Shown: in pieces, positions 23,048-35,216 of the stretch | Layout: each line of letters opens with the position of its first letter | Numbering within the stretch: the stretch's first letter is position 1 | Source of the DNA: Streptomyces sp. LBL | GTDB lineage: Bacteria > Actinomycetota > Actinomycetes > Streptomycetales > Streptomycetaceae | NCBI RefSeq assembly: GCF_029893585.1 | Contig: NZ_JARXYX010000001.1 | Coordinates: forward strand, 310,001-374,000 | Length of the DNA: 64,000 nt | Direction of reading: 5' to 3' | Made by a program: the position numbers and the translations under genes | Notes under the pieces: generated by a model | Database searches by the model: none | Told to the model about the DNA's origin: nothing | Seen by the model: the letters and a program-made list of their open reading frames with translations, nothing else

Positions 23048-23315
23048 CACGCCACCAAGGGATTCGCCGTCGAGTGTCCGCCGTCTTGTGTACCGCCTGC
23101 GCCGCGGACCAAGCTACGTCGGGCTGCCGTGGCGACCCGGGTGACACGAGGGCCGAGCCAGGGTGGGAGAGGTGCGCCCTACGGCTCGGCGGGTGCCCTG
23201 CCTCGGCGGGAGCAGGCCGCTTCCGGGCACAACCGGGCGGCCCGGCCGCGTCCGTGATGCTGGACAACAGCATCTGTCCGTGTGCCGGGCCGCCCAGTCG
23301 TGCGGTGTGATGCGG

Positions 23316-23462
23316 TCAGCGGCGTCCGCGGAGCCTGCCCAGCAGGCGCTGGGCCTGGGCCCTGCGTCGGGGGTCGGCCGCGGCCCGTCGCGCCTGCTCG
23401 GCCGCGCGCCGCCCCTGAGGACTCCTCGCGAACTCCTTGATGCGTTCCATCATGCCCGGCAT
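23316..23462 (-). CDS. small basic Arg/Ala-rich protein, 48 aa
   Basis: This very short frame encodes MPGMMERIKEFARSPQGRRA followed by alternating Ala/Arg/Gln helices ending LLGRLRGRR. About a third of residues are Arg. GGGAGGG lies five to six bases before the ATG at 23462, an excellent ribosome-binding site, and codon bias fits. The amphipathic basic helix could bind nucleic acid or membrane. I cannot name a family. It is too short to be found by usual length cut-offs. Confidence 0.65.
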   Translation of the reverse strand: MPGMMERIKEFARSPQGRRAAEQARRAAADPRRRAQAQRLLGRLRGRR

Positions 23463-23861
23463 ACGGCCCTCCCTCGGTTACAGCACGTCTCCCTGCCTCG
23501 ACTCGCCTACCCATCTTGCGGCGACTCAGCCCTGGGCTCCGGATGCCGATGACGTCCGACGGCGATCACCACCCGGCGCTGAGGCGCGTTCAGGCGCGCT
23601 CAGGCGGCGCTGACACGCGCTGAGGCGGGCGCTGAGACGGCGCTGAGGCGGCGTTGAGGCCGGTGGGACGCCGCGTTGTCAGTGGTGTGCTGAACAATGC
23701 GGAGCGAGCGAGATCAAGATCGTCCGCACCGGGTAGGCGATATTGCGTCCCCGCCAGGAAGGCCACCGCAGATGCAGTCCACTCCCGAACCAGCACAGAG
23801 CCTGGTTTCCTCGTCGCTTCCCCATCGTGGTCTGCGGGCCACACCCGGGGGAGGCCTGACG
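23463..23861. other. intergenic region with GCTGAGGCG-like repeats
   Basis: From about 23575 to 23660 the sequence is an irregular array of 10-12 bp units around GCGCTGAGGCG and GCGCTCAGGCG. The remainder probably holds the promoter of the gene at 23862. I see no coding evidence. Confidence 0.5.
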
Positions 23862-24200
23862 ATGCTCCAGCCCCACCGCAGCCGGTCCGCCGCTCCGGTC
23901 GGCCCCGCCGCTGCCGAGGTCCTGCGCATCGTCTGCGCTTCCGGCACCCCGGTGTACCTGACGGTGCACGCGGACGGTCGCCGCAGATACAGCTATTGGC
24001 GCCCGTTCGACGCCGATACCGGGAGGGGGAGCTGCTACGTCGCACTGTCCACCGTCGAATGCGACGCACTGCACTCAGCGGGGCGGATCACTCTTGGCGA
24101 GGCCGTCGTCGATCCATCCAGAACGACCTACCGGGTCCGGCCCACACGGACCCCGGCTGAGCCGGTTCGCGCGGTCCACCACCGAACACGCGCGGCATGA
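23862..24200 (+). CDS. hypothetical protein, 112 aa, conserved-looking
   Basis: The family is not recognised. The body VLRIVCASGTPVYLTVHADG, YSYWRPFDADTG and GSCYVALSTVECDALHSAG looks like a compact beta-rich fold, with a basic disordered C-terminus. There is no signal peptide or membrane segment. GGGGGAGG sits seven bases before the ATG at 23862, so the longer open frame from 23697 is not needed. It stands alone between the small basic protein and argG. Confidence 0.7.
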   Translation: MLQPHRSRSAAPVGPAAAEVLRIVCASGTPVYLTVHADGRRRYSYWRPFDADTGRGSCYVALSTVECDALHSAGRITLGEAVVDPSRTTYRVRPTRTPAEPVRAVHHRTRAA

Positions 24201-24376
24201 CCGGCAGCCGGGGAACCGCAGCCCGGGGACGTACCGGCAGCCGCGAGCATGATCGGGGCAGCCGGGTTTCCGGGCGGCACCGGCGTACAAGACAGGCCGA
24301 CGCGACGCCGCCTGCGCCGAGCCGGCCTGTCCGGTGGTGGATCCCGCAGTGCCGAGCGTTGCGCTCGACGGGGTCG

Positions 24377-25857
<1,481 letters not shown>

Positions 25858-25907
25858 AGCTGGGTCACGATTACCCGTGAGGCCCCTGCCTTCGGCAGGA
25901 TGGCGCC

Positions 25908-26441
25908 ATGACCGAGATCCGCACGCCCCGTCTCATCCTCCGTCGCTGGCGCGACGACGACCTCGTGCCCATGGCGGAGATCAACGCGGACCGGCAGGTC
26001 ATGCACTGGATCGACGACGGGTCGGTGCGCGACCTGGAGCACACGGCGGAGGCCATCGAGCGCTGGGAGGAGGAGTGGGACGAGGAGGGCTTCGGCCTCT
26101 TCGCCGTCGAACTGCTGGCCTCAGGTGAACTGGCCGGCTTCACAGGCCTGTCCGTGCCCGAATTCCTGCCGGAGGCGGCTGCCGACGTGGCGATCAACTG
26201 GCGGCTCGGCTCACCGTTCTGGGGGCAGGGTTACGCCTCCGAAGCCGCCCACGCCACACTGGAGTTCGCACTCCAGGATCGCGGCCTCGACCGTGTCATC
26301 AGCATCTGCCGGGTGGGCGACGAGGCCTCCGAGAACGTCATCCGCAAGCTCGGTATGGCGCTGGAGCGCCAGACCGAGCACCCCGTGTACGGCTACCCCC
26401 TGAACATCTACGCCATCGATCTCACCGAGTTCGACGCCTGA
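25908..26441 (+). CDS. GNAT N-acetyltransferase (RimJ/RimL-like)
   Basis: A 177-aa single-domain acetyltransferase. It starts TEIRTPRLILRRWRDDDLVP, the usual RimJ/RimL opening; the acetyl-CoA binding turn is SPFWGQGYASEAAHATLEFA (motif Q-x-x-G-x-G/A), and the C-terminal part holds NVIRKLGMALERQ. Such enzymes acetylate amines on proteins, amino acids or drugs with acetyl-CoA; the substrate is not predictable. It is divergent from argG, whose ARG box lies about 50 bp upstream. A 13-bp hairpin terminator follows. Confidence 0.92.
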   Translation: MTEIRTPRLILRRWRDDDLVPMAEINADRQVMHWIDDGSVRDLEHTAEAIERWEEEWDEEGFGLFAVELLASGELAGFTGLSVPEFLPEAAADVAINWRLGSPFWGQGYASEAAHATLEFALQDRGLDRVISICRVGDEASENVIRKLGMALERQTEHPVYGYPLNIYAIDLTEFDA

Positions 26442-26477
26442 AGCCCCGGCGGGACACCGTGTCGTCAGCCGATGGCC

Positions 26478-26514
26478 CGCCCAGGACCGGCGTCGAGGCC
26501 ACCGGTCCTGGGCG
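26478..26514. terminator. hairpin terminator after the GNAT gene
   Basis: A perfect 13-bp stem, CGCCCAGGACCGG (26478-26490) with its complement (26502-26514), and an 11-nt loop. Confidence 0.8.
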
Positions 26515-26537
26515 TTCGCTGCCGCCGCTGCTCGTGA

Positions 26538-26611
26538 CCAGTCCGGCCAGTCCGAGCCAGTCCGGCCAGTCCGAGCCACTCCGGTCAGTCCGGCCAGTCC
26601 GGTCAGACCGG
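26538..26611. repeat. tandem repeat based on CCAGTCCGG, four 18/19-bp units
   Basis: Two identical 19-bp units (26538-26556, 26557-26575) are followed by two 18-bp variants to 26611. Each unit is itself two 9-10 bp half-units CCAGTCCGG. The array lies between the GNAT terminator and the VOC gene. Confidence 0.75.
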
Positions 26612-26732
26612 TCAGGAATCGAGAAGCGCCGATCCCGAGGTCGTGGCTAGCGTGAGTGCCATGGGCAGCACGCCTCACGCCGCACGCGAGCGTCGAGGCA
26701 GGCCCGACCGGACCACGACCTCAGGAGTGACC

Positions 26733-27089
26733 ATGACCGGCTCTTCCACCCAGGGAATCAAGACCGTGCTGCACCCCGTAACCGACCTGGCGAAGGCCAA
26801 GGAGGTGTACGCAGCCCTGCTCGGCGTGGCGCCGCAGGCCGACGAGTCCTACTACGTCGGCTTCGAGGCGGAGGGCCAGCACATCGGGCTGGTGCCGAGC
26901 GGCGGACCGCAGGCCATGACCTCACCGGTGGCCTACTGGCACGTCCCGGACATCGAGACGAAGCTGGCCGAGGTGACCGCCGCGGGCGCCACCGTGCGGG
27001 AGCCCGCGCACGACGTCGGCGGCGGCCGCCTGGTGGCCACCGTCACCGACCCCGACGGCAACGTCCTCGGCCTGCTCCAGGACCGCTGA
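26733..27089 (+). CDS. VOC (glyoxalase/bleomycin-resistance) family protein
   Basis: A 118-aa protein with the paired beta-alpha-beta-beta-beta units of the vicinal-oxygen-chelate fold: VLHPVTDLAKAKEVYAALLG in the first and YWHVPDIETKLAEVTAAGAT in the second, ending VTDPDGNVLGLLQ. Metal ligands likely include His in the first strand and Glu/Asp in the second. Members are metal-dependent isomerases, dioxygenases or drug binders; the substrate is unknown. CAGGAG lies just before the ATG at 26733; the open frame upstream to 26643 contains no similarity. Confidence 0.88.
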   Translation: MTGSSTQGIKTVLHPVTDLAKAKEVYAALLGVAPQADESYYVGFEAEGQHIGLVPSGGPQAMTSPVAYWHVPDIETKLAEVTAAGATVREPAHDVGGGRLVATVTDPDGNVLGLLQDR

Positions 27090-27374
27090 ACACCGTCCCC
27101 GTTCCCGTTCCCCGTTCCCGCGCCCGGCATGGTCGTGACACCCACGCCGTACCGCTGGTTTCGCATGTCTCCACGCCGTACGCGGGCCTGCGGCTGCGTG
27201 CGACGGCCGCTCCTTGGGCCGGCATCGCGGTGAGCACCCGGGACGACCGGGTTCCGGGGCGTGCCACAGGTCCAAGCGATGGAGAACCAGACGTACGCTC
27301 GAAGCCGGTCGGACCGAGCCGGGCGACGCCGACGGAGACCGCGCAGGCGGCTCCGCCCGACAGATGGAGACACG

Positions 27375-29762
<2,388 letters not shown>

Positions 29763-29898
29763 CCAAGGTCTCCTCGCGGGCGCCGTGGGACGAACAGCAG
29801 AGCGGCGGGCCGGAGTTCAGCCTCCCGGGAGACCGGGGCGCCGCGTCCGTGACCGTACCGTTCCGCGGCGTTGCCCCCGTCACGAGGCGAGGCGGCGC

Positions 29899-30690
29899 TC
29901 AGCGCACCACCGGGAAGCCGAAGGAGTAGCCCTGCTGCTTCAGCCACGGCAGGACCTCACGGAGGGCGGCCACGGTCTGGGAGCGGTCTCCGCCGGCGTC
30001 GTGGAAGAGGAGGGTCGGGCCGTTGGAGATCTCGTTCTCCACGGTGGCGATGATGGCGTCGCTGCCGGGGCGTTCGAAGTCCTTGGAGTCGACGTTCCAG
30101 CCCAGCGGCCGCATTCCTCGGGAGGCGGCGAGGTGGCGGCTGTAGGGGGTGAAGGCACCGCCCGGGGCCCGGTAGTACAGCGGCCGGACACCTCCCGAGG
30201 CCTTGGTGATCATGCCCTCGGCGTCCAGGATCTGCTGCGACTGGTAGGCGTCGGGCTTGGTGTCCATCGTGGTGTCGTGCGACACCGAGTGGTCGCACAG
30301 CCGGTGCCCGGCCGCCACCACGGCCTTGACGAGGTCCGGGTGGGCCTGCGCCTGCGTACCCACCATGCAGAACGTCGCCTTCACCCCGTTGTCCCGCAGG
30401 ATCTGAAGGACCTGCGGCGTCCAGACCGGGTCCGGTCCGTCGTCGATCGTGATGTTGACGCCCCGGGCACCGCGGTCCGAGGCATGGGCGATGTCCACCG
30501 ACACCGGCGCCCCGCCGGGCCCGGCGGCCCCCGGTGCCGAAGGACGCGCCGAGGCGCCCGCTCCTGCCTGCCGCCCGTCGACGGGACCGGCCTGCGCGGT
30601 CCATACCGACGTGGCGGCAGCCACCGCCGTCACCCCGACCGCCGCCGCCATTACCCGGCCGTACCATCCCCGCCCGCCATGCCGCGCCAT
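29899..30690 (-). CDS. polysaccharide deacetylase (NodB domain), exported
   Basis: A 263-aa protein with an N-terminal hydrophobic signal/anchor (VMAAAVGVTAVAAATSVW), a low-complexity Ala/Pro/Gly linker and a carbohydrate esterase 4 NodB domain (about 75-260). Motifs seen: NITIDDGPDP (metal and base Asp), DHSVSHD (metal His pair), YYRAPGGAF and LLFHDAGGDRSQT. Such enzymes remove N-acetyl groups from chitin or peptidoglycan, or O-acetyl from xylan, outside the membrane. The start is ATG 30690; the frame extends to 30753 without similarity. It converges with the UvrA-like gene. Confidence 0.92.
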   Translation of the reverse strand: MARHGGRGWYGRVMAAAVGVTAVAAATSVWTAQAGPVDGRQAGAGASARPSAPGAAGPGGAPVSVDIAHASDRGARGVNITIDDGPDPVWTPQVLQILRDNGVKATFCMVGTQAQAHPDLVKAVVAAGHRLCDHSVSHDTTMDTKPDAYQSQQILDAEGMITKASGGVRPLYYRAPGGAFTPYSRHLAASRGMRPLGWNVDSKDFERPGSDAIIATVENEISNGPTLLFHDAGGDRSQTVAALREVLPWLKQQGYSFGFPVVR

Positions 30691-30826
30691 GTCCGCCCTG
30701 TTCCTGCTCGTCCCAGTGGATCCCCTGCAACTGTGAGGACGGGGAAAGGGCACCGCCGGATCCGTCTGTTACTGATCAAGGACAATTCCGCCGGGGTTCC
30801 GAGACGCTTCGGCCTCCGCGCGGTGT

Positions 30827-32752
30827 TCAGGGGCGCAGGGGCCTGCACAACAGGGCCGCGGGACCCGCGGTGCTGCCCAGACGGGTGGTGAAGGCGATGC
30901 CGGCGGCGTACTCGTCGGCCGCGCACTGGCCCTTGTAGTCGCCGTGGGCGAAGTCGCCGCCGACGCCGTCGGCGGGCCGGTTGTCGGACCGGTCGAACCA
31001 GACGGTCCGCCCGGTGCTCCCCAGTGAGCTGCGGGCGGGCGCGCACAGGGCCGCCGACACACGGTCACCGCGGCGGCTGTAGCCGATGAGGAACTGCCCG
31101 GCGGGGCACTGGAGTTTGGTGTGACCGCCGGCCCAGTCGCCGCCCGCGGGAACATGGCGTTCGTCGGTGACGACTGTCTGGGTGCTGCCCGCGGCGCGCA
31201 GGTCGCCGGCGGTCGTGTCGGTGCACAGGCCGCGGCCGGCGGTGTGGCTCAGCCCGATCAGCCGCAGGCCGTCCGGGCAGGCGGCCTTGGAGGCCCCCGC
31301 GTCCCAGTCGCCGCCGGCCCGCACCCGCAGGGACTGCACATGGTCGCCGTGGTCGGTGGTGAGCATGCGCCAGACCGGCACCGGCGCGATGTACCCGGTG
31401 CGGGTCGCGGACGACATGAGGTGATCCCAGCCGGTGCCGCGCCAGTCTCCCTGGTCGAGCATGCCGTACCGTCGCCCCGCGGAGTCGTAGCGCAGCAGGG
31501 ACCAGTCGTCGTGCCCCTCCCAGCCGACCAGGGGCCAGTAGGCGAAGTCGGCGTCACGGTCGGCGAAGTAGTCGGTGAGATTGCCGAACCAGGCGCGGGC
31601 GGCGGCCCCCGTCTCGGCGGCCCCGACGCCGAACTCACTGATCCACACGGGCGCGGTGTAGTGCTGCCCTTCTGTGGTGACGAAGAAGGCCTGGTCGGTG
31701 AGGACTTGGGACAGCTGATCGCGGGTCAGGTCCTGGTAACGGGGATCGTGGGTCTCGCCGACTCCGGTGGCGCCGCTGTGCCGGGGGCCTGTGTAGCCGT
31801 AGAAGTGGGCTGAGTAGACCAGCTTGTGCGCGTTCACGAGGGTGTGCGAGAGGGTGCGTGCGGGCGTGAGGGTGGGGCGGTCGTGCGGCAGTCCGTCGAC
31901 GGGCACGCCGGTCCAGTTGATGCCCTCGATGACGATGAGGAGATCGGGGTCGGCCTCGGTGAGGATCCGGTCCGCGGCGAGCTGGGCGGCGGCGTACCAG
32001 TCGTGGTCGTCACCGAGGCCCCAGTTGGGGTCGTCCAGTACGTCGCGGCGTACTTCGTTGTAGAGATCGGCGCCCACGACACGGGAGTCGGCGGCGTAAC
32101 GGCGGGTCATGAACACCCAGTCGTCGACCCACTGCCGGGTGGACTGACCGCTGTTCCACCGCTCGTTGCCGTCGACACCGCAGCACCAACGGGAGGTGTT
32201 GGTGTGGTTGTTGAGGATGACCGCGAATCCGTCCTGGGTGAGGGCGGCCACGACGGCGTCGAAGATCTGCAGGGGCGTTCTGCCGCGCAACTGTGGATTG
32301 GCCGCGACGGCGGTGTCCGGCACGGGAGTTGTCGCCCGGATCATCTGGTTGGAGAACGGGAGCCGAATGCTGTTGATGCCGAGGGCGCGGAAATCGGCGA
32401 GCAGTTGGGGAAGTCGGGCACGGTCCAGGCCGAGTGGGATGTCGTGGGAGTTCTGGCCGGCGTGGTGGTTGGCGGGATCGGCGGTACCGCCGCTACCCGT
32501 CCACGAGCCCTGCGCGCCGTCCCAGTTGGCCGACTTCAGACGGAACCGACGCCCCTGGGCATCGACGATGTACCGGCCGCGGGTGGACAACGGCGGCTGC
32601 CAGGTGTCGGCCGCCTGTGGAGTGGCCCGGCTCTCGACGGGGACGGGATTCTCGGAGGCGGCCACGGCGGCCACGGCGGTGGGTGCGGTGAACGGCAGCA
32701 TGACAAGGGTGATGATGAGTGTCAGGTACTTGACAAGCTTGATGCTCTGCAT
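30827..32752 (-). CDS. secreted GH5 glycoside hydrolase with triplicated C-terminal module
   Basis: A 641-aa secreted enzyme. After a signal peptide (YLTLIITLVMLPFTAPTAVA) comes a GH5 TIM barrel (about 50-465) with NSIRLPFSN, DLYNEVRRD (acid/base Glu) and VWISEFGVG (nucleophile Glu), the pattern of endo-beta-1,4-glucanases and related enzymes. The tail holds three related repeats starting near residues 480, 537 and 598 (GGDWDAG, GGDWAGG, GGDFAHG), each with a conserved Cys pair; these may bind carbohydrate. I do not know their family. ATG 32752 follows GAAGGA; a 31-bp direct repeat lies 40 bp upstream. Confidence 0.9.
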   Translation of the reverse strand: MQSIKLVKYLTLIITLVMLPFTAPTAVAAVAASENPVPVESRATPQAADTWQPPLSTRGRYIVDAQGRRFRLKSANWDGAQGSWTGSGGTADPANHHAGQNSHDIPLGLDRARLPQLLADFRALGINSIRLPFSNQMIRATTPVPDTAVAANPQLRGRTPLQIFDAVVAALTQDGFAVILNNHTNTSRWCCGVDGNERWNSGQSTRQWVDDWVFMTRRYAADSRVVGADLYNEVRRDVLDDPNWGLGDDHDWYAAAQLAADRILTEADPDLLIVIEGINWTGVPVDGLPHDRPTLTPARTLSHTLVNAHKLVYSAHFYGYTGPRHSGATGVGETHDPRYQDLTRDQLSQVLTDQAFFVTTEGQHYTAPVWISEFGVGAAETGAAARAWFGNLTDYFADRDADFAYWPLVGWEGHDDWSLLRYDSAGRRYGMLDQGDWRGTGWDHLMSSATRTGYIAPVPVWRMLTTDHGDHVQSLRVRAGGDWDAGASKAACPDGLRLIGLSHTAGRGLCTDTTAGDLRAAGSTQTVVTDERHVPAGGDWAGGHTKLQCPAGQFLIGYSRRGDRVSAALCAPARSSLGSTGRTVWFDRSDNRPADGVGGDFAHGDYKGQCAADEYAAGIAFTTRLGSTAGPAALLCRPLRP

Positions 32753-32791
32753 TCCAGTCGGTCCTTCGCGGGCGAGGTGAGTCATCGACGA

Positions 32792-32853
32792 ACGGCGGTT
32801 GCCGACCTGTGTCGCCATGTCCACGGCGGTTGCCGGCCTGTGCCGCCGTGTCA
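32792..32853. repeat. 31-bp direct tandem duplication upstream of the GH5 gene
   Basis: Positions 32792-32822 and 32823-32853 are the same 31-bp unit (beginning ACGGCGGTTGCCG) with four substitutions. It lies 40-100 bp before the GH5 start, where a promoter or operator is expected. Confidence 0.75.
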
Positions 32854-32880
32854 GGGTTCCGAGCTTGGTTCCTTGGCGTA

Positions 32881-33363
32881 TCAGGCCTGGTGGGCGGGGC
32901 CGCCGTGATGAGTGGCGTCCGTCCCACGGCCGGGGCCTGGCGTGTCGCTGCCCAACGTACGTCCCAACGGCCTTGTCCGGAACACCAGTTCACCTTTCCT
33001 TTCCGATGGTTTCGGGCGGTCGGCCGGTGGGGCCGCGGAACGGGATGAGGACGCGCGCGGGCGAGTGCTCAGACGCCGAACGAGGCCGAATGAGTAGGCG
33101 TACTCAAGGAATCGGCGCCCTGCCCGCCGAAACTGGGATGGACCCGTGGCGCCACACGTCCCGGACGCTTCCCGGGCGGAGAGGGGTTTGGTCCACGCCC
33201 GCCACGGACCGTCAACGGCCAGGGCGGTGCGTGCCATGGCGGGTGAGGCGATGGGGCCGGGGCCTGAACCGCCGGGCTGAGCGTTCTCCGCGCCCGAGCA
33301 CCCGACGAGGAACGCTACGCCCGCCATGAGCGCCGTCCTTCGTACCTGCCGCAGTCGCACCAT
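32881..33363 (-). CDS. putative lipoprotein, possibly a decayed gene
   Basis: The frame begins with a lipoprotein signal (RRTALMAGVAFLVGCSG, lipobox LVGC) and has GGAGG about eight bases before the ATG at 33363, both hallmarks of a real start. After about residue 90 the sequence becomes Arg/Pro/Ser-rich and looks non-coding. Either a short lipoprotein ends through a frameshift or the gene has lost its 3' part. No family is recognised for PWRAWTKPLSAREASGTCGA. The 3' end is near the direct repeats before the GH5 gene. Confidence 0.45.
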   Translation of the reverse strand: MVRLRQVRRTALMAGVAFLVGCSGAENAQPGGSGPGPIASPAMARTALAVDGPWRAWTKPLSAREASGTCGATGPSQFRRAGRRFLEYAYSFGLVRRLSTRPRASSSRSAAPPADRPKPSERKGELVFRTRPLGRTLGSDTPGPGRGTDATHHGGPAHQA

Positions 33364-33470
33364 TCAAAGTCACCTCCGGGTAAGGCCGTATGCCCCCAGA
33401 CACGACCCGTTGCCAGGGACGATGGTTGCACGGTGCGTCGCCCTGGTGATGTTCCGCACGATGATCATCC

Positions 33471-33497
33471 CGGGGCGGGGCGGGGCGGGGCGGGGCG
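33471..33497 (+). other. G-quadruplex-forming run (CGGGG repeats)
   Basis: Four consecutive GGGG runs separated by single C bases lie on the plus strand between the lipoprotein start and the STAS gene end. Such a motif can fold into a four-stranded structure. There is no sign of a gene in this 220-bp gap. Confidence 0.5.
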
Positions 33498-33585
33498 GCG
33501 TCCGGTGGGCGGAAGGGGTTTCCGGGTGGCGGTGTCCGGTCGCTGGTGGACTGTCGTCGGCGAGGGCGTCGTGGAGCGTGGGGTG

Positions 33586-33915
33586 TCAGGGGACGACGGT
33601 GTCGAGGCCGGCGGGTTGAAGGGTACGCATGACGCTGTCCTGGACGTCGGCGAGCTGGAGCCGGCCGCTTTCGCGAACGGATTGATGGGCGCTGACGAGG
33701 GCGTTGATGCCGCTGGAGTCCATGAAGGTGACCCGGCTGAGGTCGATCACGATGCGAGGGCCGGCCGACTGGTCCGCCGGCGGCAGCGCGTCTCGCAGGA
33801 CGGGCGCACTGCCGGAGTCGATCTCGCCGTGGCCGCTCAGGACGGTGACGCCGTCGATGGTGTCGCGGGTGACCACGAGCATGCCGTGGCCCGGGACGTC
33901 CGGGATGTCTGCCAC
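33586..33915 (-). CDS. STAS-domain anti-sigma factor antagonist (BldG/RsbV-like)
   Basis: A 109-aa protein that is essentially one STAS domain: GVTVLSGHGEIDSGSAPVLR, IVIDLSRVTFMDSSGINALV and RLQLADVQDSVMRTLQPAGL. The phosphorylated Ser is in MDSSG, the canonical motif. It should bind an RsbW-type kinase and release a sigma factor when dephosphorylated. The divergent ATPase gene at 34087 is the obvious kinase partner; the 171-bp gap between them may hold back-to-back promoters. Confidence 0.93.
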   Translation of the reverse strand: MADIPDVPGHGMLVVTRDTIDGVTVLSGHGEIDSGSAPVLRDALPPADQSAGPRIVIDLSRVTFMDSSGINALVSAHQSVRESGRLQLADVQDSVMRTLQPAGLDTVVP

Positions 33916-34086
33916 AGTGTTGCTCGCAACCTGCGGTTGTAGCCGTAACCGACACTTCTTCGGTCATCTGGGCCCCGCAGTCCGGTGGCCGACGCTCGTG
34001 CGCGGACATTGCACAGGTTTCTTACCGGGGGCATGTACAAGGACTGGTGGGGTACACGCGCGGATGTGCTGGGCAGGGGAGTAGTG

Positions 34087-34554
34087 ATGCGGATGGAGTC
34101 CGACGGGATGGAGAGGTCCCTCTCGCCGGATCCCGGCTGTGCCGAGTTCACCACCGCCCTGGAGGGGCACAGTGGCTCGATTGCCGAGGCCCGGCGTGTG
34201 GCGGCCGACTTCCTCATTCGGGTACAGACCGAGTGCGGATTGCCGGTGACCGAGCGCGCGATGGACCTGACGCAGCTGGTCGTCAGCGAGCTGGTCACCA
34301 ACGCCTTCAAATACGCGCCGGGTCCGGCACTGCTGTGCCTGCGGACGGCCGGGGCCATGGTGGAGATCCAGGTCTGGGACAGCGATCCGGTACTGCCGGT
34401 TGCGCGGGCGGCGGACCCGGGACGGGTGGGGCAGCACGGGCTGGAGATCGTGATGGCCGTGGTCCAGGGCTTCGCGGCGCATCGCGAACCGGTCGGCAAG
34501 CGCATCACGGCCTGCCTGCCGCTCCTGGACGATCCGATGCCGCCCGGCAGTTGA
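34087..34554 (+). CDS. RsbW-like anti-sigma factor serine kinase
   Basis: A 155-aa HATPase_c protein. The N-box is VVSELVTNAFKYAPG and the G-box region is GQHGLEIVMAVVQGF, both ATP-binding elements of the RsbW/SpoIIAB class. These proteins sequester a sigma factor or phosphorylate a STAS antagonist. GGGGAG lies about six bases before the ATG at 34087; earlier in-frame starts at 33985 and 34033 lack a ribosome-binding site. Divergent pairing with the STAS gene at 33915 supports the role; no sigma gene is adjacent. Confidence 0.9.
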   Translation: MRMESDGMERSLSPDPGCAEFTTALEGHSGSIAEARRVAADFLIRVQTECGLPVTERAMDLTQLVVSELVTNAFKYAPGPALLCLRTAGAMVEIQVWDSDPVLPVARAADPGRVGQHGLEIVMAVVQGFAAHREPVGKRITACLPLLDDPMPPGS

Positions 34555-34620
34555 CCCGCGGCGGCGTGCAGTCCTGCGCGGGCCGGTGACCTTCACCTGG
34601 GGCGCACGCCTGCTGTCCGT

Positions 34621-34740
34621 CAGCAGCGGCAGTCGATGGTCAACAACGGCAGTCGATGGTCAGGGGCGGCAGGCGACGGTCAGTGGTGGTCGCTGATTCT
34701 CAGCCGCGGTGGGCGATTGTCAGTGGCGGATGCGAACCTG
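34621..34740. repeat. 20-bp-period tandem repeat, about six degenerate copies
   Basis: Units of exactly 20 bp starting at 34621, 34641, 34661, 34681, 34701 and 34721 all begin CA(G/A) and contain CGGC, CGGT, TGGT or CGGA at positions 7-10; the first two share CGGCAGTCGATGGT. The array ends seven bases before the ATG at 34747, so it must contain or replace the promoter of that gene. Confidence 0.7.
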
Positions 34741-34746
34741 CATGAC

Positions 34747-35013
34747 ATGGATGAGCTGGAGTTCATGCGTGGTCGCGTCTACGGCGCCGACCACGACGAT
34801 GCCGGGCCCCGTCCCGGCCGCCTCTACGTGGAGCTGGTCGGCGGGCCGCTGGACGGTCTGCTGCTGGACGTCACCGGCCGGCCCGACCACGAACTGCGCC
34901 AGGGCGTGGTGCTGGCGACCGAGATAGGCGCCTACGGGCCCGGCGGACACGCCCTGTACGCACCCCGCGTCGACGACGTCCGCCGCTTCGACTGGCGCGG
35001 CGACACACCGTGA
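34747..35013 (+). CDS. hypothetical protein, 88 aa
   Basis: A small protein beginning MDELEFMRGRVYGADHDDAG, with a beta-rich core YVELVGGPLDGLLLDVTGRP and GGHALYAPRVDDVRRFDW. I do not recognise a named family, though the GGPLDG motif is common in short Streptomyces proteins. No signal or membrane segment. The start is uncertain: ATG 34747 has no ribosome-binding site and GTG 34723 is an in-frame alternative. A 20-bp tandem repeat occupies the upstream region. Confidence 0.65.
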   Translation: MDELEFMRGRVYGADHDDAGPRPGRLYVELVGGPLDGLLLDVTGRPDHELRQGVVLATEIGAYGPGGHALYAPRVDDVRRFDWRGDTP

Positions 35014-35216
35014 CCGGGCCTGCTGTGCCTCCCCTTCACCGCGACACACCGTGACGAGGCAGGCGGTGCCTCCCCCTGCACGGCGACCGGGCGTGGCTCG
35101 CACGATCGAGGTCGCTCGCTCCGGCGACTGATCGACCTGCTCCCCGTCCGGCTTCCTCAGGGTCCTGAGCTGTACGGCAGCAGCCCTGGGCCGTACGGCT
35201 GTTGTATAACCGGACC

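Noticed and set aside
26538..26611. CRISPR-like array
   Set aside because: Repeats are directly adjacent 18/19-bp units with no spacers, and no cas genes are present.
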